DNA of 64,000 nt. Origin: Pelomonas cellulosilytica. Lineage in GTDB: Bacteria > Pseudomonadota > Gammaproteobacteria > Burkholderiales > Burkholderiaceae_C. The notes under the pieces are model-generated. The model had not been told where the DNA came from. It saw only the letters and a program-made list of their open reading frames with translations, and did not search any database. Position 1 is the first letter of the stretch, and each line of letters opens with the position of its first letter. Both the position numbers and the translations under genes were made by a program. Shown in pieces: positions 59,542 to 64,000 of the stretch. The stretch lies in NCBI RefSeq assembly GCF_021353265.1, contig NZ_JAJTWU010000012.1:60119-124118 (forward strand), given 5' to 3'.

Positions 59542-62045
59542 GCGCCCCCGCCTCCCGCCCCGCCGACACCGACATGACGACACCCCTGCTCACCACCCGC
59601 CGCGGCTTCGTCGCCGGCGCCACCCTTGCCTGCAGCCTCTCGGCGCTGCCGGCCTTCGCCCGCAGTGGCGCCGCCAGGCTGGCGGACGACGCGCTGACGC
59701 TCTGGTACGACCAGGCTGCCGGCCCGTGGATCGAGGCGCTGCCGCTGGGCAGCGGTCGGCTTGGCACGATGGTCTTCGGGCGCCCGGCGCAGGAGCGCCT
59801 GCAGTTCAACATCGACACGCTGTACGGCGGTGGCCCCTACGTCGCGGACAATCCGAAGTTCCGCGAGGCGCTGCCACAGGTGCGCACGCTCATCGAGCAG
59901 CAGAACTGGCAGGCCGCCAACGAGCTGGTGTCCGACGCGCTGATGGGCAAGCCCATGAAGCAGATGCCCTTCAGCGGCGCGGGCGACCTGATGCTGGACT
60001 TCCCCGGCCTGAAGGGCGCCGCACGCTACCGTCGCAGCCTGGACCTCGACAGCGCCGTCGCGCTGACGACATTCTTCGACGGCAGCGCGCGCCACACGCG
60101 CGAAGCATTCTGCAGCGCACCTGACCAGGTGACCGTCATCCGGCTGGAGGTGGACGGCGAAGGCGCAATCGACCTGGACCTCGGCTACCGCCACCCCGAC
60201 TACCAGCCTTACGGCGGTTTCGGCGACACCCGTTACGACGCCCACGGCGTGGTCTATGTCGGCGCGCAGTGGGACCACCGCGAGTCCCTGCTCGCCGACA
60301 AGCGGCCCGCGTCGCTGTCTGTGCGTGCCGACGGCCACGATGCGCTGCTGATCGAAGGCCGCAACGCATCGGCTTTCGGCATCCCCGGCCAGCTGGGTTA
60401 TGCGCTGCGCGTGCAGGCCGTCGGCGACGGCCAGATCGAAGCCGTTGGCGACCAACTGCGCGTGCGTGGCGCACGCCGGCTCACGCTGGTGGTCGCCGGC
60501 GAGACCAGCTACGTCAACTACCAGGACGTCAGCGGCGACCCGGTAGCTGCGGTGCGCCAACGCACCACGGCGGCCTCGGCCAAGCCGTTCGGCCAGCTGC
60601 GCGAGGACCACGTCCGAGCGCACCGCGCGCTGTTCCGCCGTCTGCAAATCGATCTGGGCGGTCACGAGGCCAACTCCCGGCCGACAAACGCGCGCATCCA
60701 GGGCGTGCCACAGCAGGCCGACGCCGCGCTCGCCGCGATGTACGTGCAGTACGCGCGCTACCTGCTGCTGTCGTCGTCACGGCCGGGCAGCCAGCCCGCC
60801 AACCTGCAAGGCATCTGGAACGAGGTGCTGCACCCGCCGTGGGAAGGCAAGTACACGATCAACATCAACACCGAGATGAACTACTGGCCTGCCGGGCCGG
60901 CCAACCTCGGCGAATGCGTGGAACCGCTGCTGAAGATGGTCGAGGAGCTGGCCGTCACCGGCGCCCGCACGGCGCATGACAGCTACGGCGCACGCGGCTG
61001 GGTGGTTCATCACAACACCGACCTGTGGCGCGCCACGGCGCCGCTGGACGGCCCGCTGTGGGGCATGTGGCCCACCGGCGGTGCCTGGCTGTGCACGACG
61101 CTCTGGCAGTACCACCAGTACAACCCCAGCCCGGCGCTTCGGCGCCGGCTGCTGCCGCTGTTCAAGGGGGCAGCGGTGTTCTTCCTGGACACGCTGGTCG
61201 ACGACTCGAAGGGCCGCGGCCTCGTCACGTCGCCGTCGCTGTCCCCCGAGAACGAACATCACGCCAAGGTGGCCGTCTGCGCCGGCCCGGCGATGGACCG
61301 GCAGATCCTGCGCGACCTCTTCGACGCGACGCTCCAGCTGCAGGCCGCGGCCGATGACAGCGACCCCGACTTCACCGACGCGCTGCGCAAGGCGCGCGCC
61401 CGCCTGCCGGCCGACCGCGTCGGCGCGCAGGGCCAGCTGCAGGAATGGCTGGATGACTGGGATGCCGGTGCGCCCGAGCAGCAGCACCGCCATGTGTCGC
61501 ACCTGTATGCCGTTTACCCGAGCGAGCAGATCAACGTGCGCGACACGCCCGCGCTGGCGCAGGCCGCGCGCGTGACGCTGAATCGGCGCGGCGACGAAAG
61601 CACAGGCTGGGCCACGGCCTGGCGGCTGGCGCTGTGGACGCGCCTGGGCGACGGCGAGCGAGCCTACAAGATCCTGCAAGGCCTGCTGGGGCCGGTGCGC
61701 ACCTACCCCAACCTTTTCGACGCCCATCCGCCGTTCCAGATCGACGGCAACTTCGGCGGCGCGGCGGCCATCCTCGACATGATCGTGCAGTCCTGGGGCG
61801 GCGAGATCCATCTGCTGGCCGCGCTGCCCAAGGCCTGGCCCAAGGGCCGGCTGCATGGCGTGCGCGCCCACGGCGGCGTGGAGCTGGATGTCGACTGGGC
61901 CGACGGCCGCCTAAGCCGGGTCAGGCTGCGCGGTCCCTCCCGCCAGCGCGTGGCCCTGCGCCACCGCGGTCGGCGGGTCGAGGTCGTACTGGATGCGCGC
62001 GGCCAGGGCCGCATCGATCCATCAGCGTTCGCCAGCGGGGCATGA
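59538..62045 (+). CDS. GH95 alpha-L-fucosidase
   Basis: This 835-residue exported inverting fucosidase (or alpha-L-galactosidase) has an N-terminal twin-arginine-like signal (TTRRGFVAGATLACSLSALPAFA). An N-terminal beta domain (about 40-300, LPLGSGRLGTMVFGRPAQERLQFN) precedes the (alpha/alpha)6 catalytic barrel. Expected catalytic residues are Asn442 and Asn444 (NINTEMNYWPA), Glu571 (SPENEHH) and Asp736 (QIDGNFGG). GH95 cleaves alpha-1,2-fucose from galactose, the linkage in fucosylated xyloglucan. ATG 59538 overlaps the SGNH stop (ATGA); ATG 59574 is the alternative and sits closer to the signal peptide. Confidence 0.94.
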   Translation: MSAPASRPADTDMTTPLLTTRRGFVAGATLACSLSALPAFARSGAARLADDALTLWYDQAAGPWIEALPLGSGRLGTMVFGRPAQERLQFNIDTLYGGGPYVADNPKFREALPQVRTLIEQQNWQAANELVSDALMGKPMKQMPFSGAGDLMLDFPGLKGAARYRRSLDLDSAVALTTFFDGSARHTREAFCSAPDQVTVIRLEVDGEGAIDLDLGYRHPDYQPYGGFGDTRYDAHGVVYVGAQWDHRESLLADKRPASLSVRADGHDALLIEGRNASAFGIPGQLGYALRVQAVGDGQIEAVGDQLRVRGARRLTLVVAGETSYVNYQDVSGDPVAAVRQRTTAASAKPFGQLREDHVRAHRALFRRLQIDLGGHEANSRPTNARIQGVPQQADAALAAMYVQYARYLLLSSSRPGSQPANLQGIWNEVLHPPWEGKYTININTEMNYWPAGPANLGECVEPLLKMVEELAVTGARTAHDSYGARGWVVHHNTDLWRATAPLDGPLWGMWPTGGAWLCTTLWQYHQYNPSPALRRRLLPLFKGAAVFFLDTLVDDSKGRGLVTSPSLSPENEHHAKVAVCAGPAMDRQILRDLFDATLQLQAAADDSDPDFTDALRKARARLPADRVGAQGQLQEWLDDWDAGAPEQQHRHVSHLYAVYPSEQINVRDTPALAQAARVTLNRRGDESTGWATAWRLALWTRLGDGERAYKILQGLLGPVRTYPNLFDAHPPFQIDGNFGGAAAILDMIVQSWGGEIHLLAALPKAWPKGRLHGVRAHGGVELDVDWADGRLSRVRLRGPSRQRVALRHRGRRVEVVLDARGQGRIDPSAFASGA

Positions 62046-62091
62046 AGACACCGGCCCCGACTGGCCTCCATTCCATTCAAACCCCGAGACG

Positions 62092-63729
62092 ATGAATCAC
62101 AAGCTCTCCCGCCGCTCGCTGCTGCAGGCAACCGCCGCCACGATGGGCACCGCCTCGCTGGCCTCCGCTCATGCGGCGCCCACCACGTTCAAGCCCAACT
62201 GGGATTCACTGGTCGATAACTACCGCACGCCCGACTGGTTTCGGGATGCCAAGTTCGGCATCTGGGCGCATTGGGGTGCGCAGTGCGTACCGGAGATGGG
62301 CGACTGGTACGGCCGCCGCATGTACATCCAGGGCAACTGGCAGTACGACCACCATGTGCGAACCTATGGCCACCCGACGAAGGTCGGCTTCATGGAGATC
62401 CAGAACCTCTGGAAGGCGGAGAACTGGAATCCGGACGAGTTGCTGGACCTCTATGTGAAGGCCGGTGCTAGGTACTTCGTCGCGATGGCCAACCATCACG
62501 ACAACCTCGACGCCTTCAACTCCCGCTACCACCCGTGGAACACGCTGCGTGTCGGGCCCCGGCGCGACCTGATCGCGGGCTGGGAGAAGGCCGCCCGCGC
62601 CCGCGGGCTGCGATTCGGCGTCAGCAATCACGCGGCGCACGCCTGGCATTGGTTCCAGCCGGCCTACGCCTACGACGCCGAAGGGCCGCTCGCCGGCCAG
62701 CGCTACGACGCCTACCACCTCACCCAGGCCGACGGCAAAGGCAAATGGTGGGAAGGCCTGGACCCGCAGGATCTCTACACGGGACGCAACATCGTCATGC
62801 CCGACGGCTTCAAGACCGTGCGGAGCGTCGAGGCCTGGCAGCAAAGCGAGACCGCGCATTGGGACGAGAAGCCGCCCATCCACAACCCGGCGTTCACGCG
62901 GAGCTGGCTGCTGCGGTGTCGCGACCTGATCGACAGCTACAAACCAGACTTGGTCTATTTCGACAACCACGCATTGCCGCTCGGACAGGCGGGGCTGGAC
63001 ATCGCTGCGCACTACTACAACGCCAGCATGGCGTGGAATGGCGGAAAGCTGGAGGCGGTGATCAATTGCAAGGTCATGCCCGAAGAGTGGCGCCCAGCGC
63101 TCGTCGAGGACGTGGAGCGCGGCTTCCGCGAAGGCATCGAGCCGCGCCCGTGGCAGACCGACACATGCCTGGGCGATTGGCACTACAGCCGCGGCATCTT
63201 CGAGAACCACCAGTACAAGCCGGCCAGCACGGTCATCCATCGCCTCTGCGACATTGTTTCCAAGAACGGCAACCTGCTACTGTCGGTGCCGGTTCGCGGT
63301 GACGGAAGCATCGATTCGGACGAGCGCAAGATCCTGCAGGACATTGCCACGTGGATGGCCCGCAACGGCGAGGCGATCTACGGCACCCGCCCCTGGCGTA
63401 TCCACGGTGAAGGCCCCACCAAGGTCAGCGGTGGCATGTTCAGCGAAGGCAACTCTATGCCGCTGACGGCCGAGGACATTCGCTTCACGACCAAGGACGG
63501 CGTGCTCTACGCCATCTCGCTCGGCTGGCCACGCGACGGCAAGCTGCGCATCTCCACGCTGGCCGAGGGATCCGCGCTGGCGCCTGGCGCCATCGAGAAC
63601 ATCCAGGCCGTCGGCTCGCCAGACAGCCTCGATTTCACCCGCAACCACCGGTGGCTGGAAGTGAAGCTGCCCCAGGGCCTGGCCGGCGCGATCGCCGTGG
63701 CCATCAGGATCCGCGGCACCGTCATCTGA
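62092..63729 (+). CDS. GH29-family alpha-L-fucosidase
   Basis: This 545-residue exported protein begins with a twin-arginine-type signal (LSRRSLLQATAATMGTASLASAHA). The catalytic barrel has FRDAKFGIWAHWGAQCVPEMGDWYGRRMY, GARYFVAMANHHDN and the nucleophile Asp291 (LVYFDNHAL). A C-terminal beta domain (about 430-545) follows. GH29 enzymes are retaining fucosidases. Having both GH29 and GH95 suggests either two fucose linkages or removal at different stages. ATG 62092 gives the signal at the N-terminus. It lies 46 bp after GH95. Confidence 0.9.
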   Translation: MNHKLSRRSLLQATAATMGTASLASAHAAPTTFKPNWDSLVDNYRTPDWFRDAKFGIWAHWGAQCVPEMGDWYGRRMYIQGNWQYDHHVRTYGHPTKVGFMEIQNLWKAENWNPDELLDLYVKAGARYFVAMANHHDNLDAFNSRYHPWNTLRVGPRRDLIAGWEKAARARGLRFGVSNHAAHAWHWFQPAYAYDAEGPLAGQRYDAYHLTQADGKGKWWEGLDPQDLYTGRNIVMPDGFKTVRSVEAWQQSETAHWDEKPPIHNPAFTRSWLLRCRDLIDSYKPDLVYFDNHALPLGQAGLDIAAHYYNASMAWNGGKLEAVINCKVMPEEWRPALVEDVERGFREGIEPRPWQTDTCLGDWHYSRGIFENHQYKPASTVIHRLCDIVSKNGNLLLSVPVRGDGSIDSDERKILQDIATWMARNGEAIYGTRPWRIHGEGPTKVSGGMFSEGNSMPLTAEDIRFTTKDGVLYAISLGWPRDGKLRISTLAEGSALAPGAIENIQAVGSPDSLDFTRNHRWLEVKLPQGLAGAIAVAIRIRGTVI

Positions 63730-63796
63730 CGGCGCGCGCGCCGGCTTACTCCTGCTCGTACGGCTGTTCCCGAGAGACAGCCTGAAAGAGACGTTG

Positions 63797-64000
63797 ATGA
63801 AGAAGCTCCCCCACATCGCCGCCGCCCTGCTCGCGCTGGCCGCGTCCCGGGCCGACGCGTCCGATGCCGTCGTCACGTCCCCCGACGGCCAGATCGCGCT
63901 GCACATCGCTGACGACGGCGCCAGCTACCGCATCACGCGCCACGGCGAAGCCGTCATCGCGAGCTCGCCGCTGGGCCTGGAGCTGGACGGCCAGTCCGCG
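63797..64000 (+). CDS. GH97-like glycosidase, N-terminal part (cut by window end)
   Basis: Sixty-eight codons are visible. A signal peptide (KKLPHIAAALLALAASRADA) is followed by VVTSPDGQIALHIADDG and SSPLGLELDGQ, which match the N-terminal beta-sandwich of GH97 (alpha-glucosidase or alpha-galactosidase). The catalytic part lies outside the window. It continues the GH35-GH29 operon after a 67-bp gap. A GH31 xylosidase, expected for xyloglucan, is not visible in the window. Confidence 0.7.
   Translation, partial: MKKLPHIAAALLALAASRADASDAVVTSPDGQIALHIADDGASYRITRHGEAVIASSPLGLELDGQSA

Overview
The window is GC-rich, densely coded bacterial DNA. Its housekeeping genes and their order point to a betaproteobacterium of the order Burkholderiales, probably in the Roseateles/Mitsuaria/Rubrivivax neighbourhood. 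The supporting clusters are serS followed by tRNA-Ser, ispH-fkpB divergent from radC, and rph-rdgB-hemW beside a PP2C phosphatase, a Ser/Thr kinase and yicC. The genus is inference; no rRNA or marker comparison was possible.

Positions 1-6.3 kb hold a chemotaxis and c-di-GMP block: cheW, a REC-EAL phosphodiesterase, cheR, cheD and cheB, then a convergent membrane diguanylate cyclase. Positions 6.5-11.7 kb are housekeeping: tRNA-Ser(CGA) with a terminator, serS, fkpB-ispH, radC-smr and a TonB-like protein. Positions 11.7-19.5 kb on the minus strand look like one long signalling operon. In transcription order it encodes a diguanylate cyclase, a MinD/FlhG-type ATPase, a truncated haemoglobin, a response regulator, a haem oxygenase, a bacteriophytochrome kinase, an Rcp1-like regulator and a hybrid kinase. 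Several of these genes overlap by about 4 nt. A second cheR-cheD-cheB set follows at 19.7-22.3 kb. Positions 22.3-29.1 kb hold a LysR regulator, hemW, rdgB, rph, a PP2C/STK pair and yicC.

Downstream of yicC the character changes. A tyrosine-recombinase pseudogene with at least two frameshifts, a hipBA toxin-antitoxin pair with three operator-like palindromes, and a decayed reading frame mark a former insertion (29.1-32.3 kb). From 32.4 kb to the window end lies a large glycan-utilisation locus. Its enzymes are GH2 x2, GH9, GH62, GH74-CBM13, GH35, an SGNH esterase, GH95, GH29 and the start of a GH97. With them come a TonB-dependent receptor, a surface-lipoprotein candidate, two flavin-dependent halogenase-like proteins, a PEP-CTERM protein, a sugar mutarotase and a UxaA-type dehydratase. 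The enzyme set fits decorated (galactosylated, fucosylated, acetylated, perhaps arabinosylated) xyloglucan.

The locus encodes its own FadR-type GntR repressor. I found eleven copies of a matching operator-like 13-mer, TTGGTnnnACCAA and variants, in front of each of its transcription units. Two of the clusters share the same 30-32 bp and 14 bp spacing. This self-contained xyloglucan regulon, with halogenase-like flavoproteins of unknown role and a non-SusD lipoprotein beside the receptor, is the most interesting system in the window.
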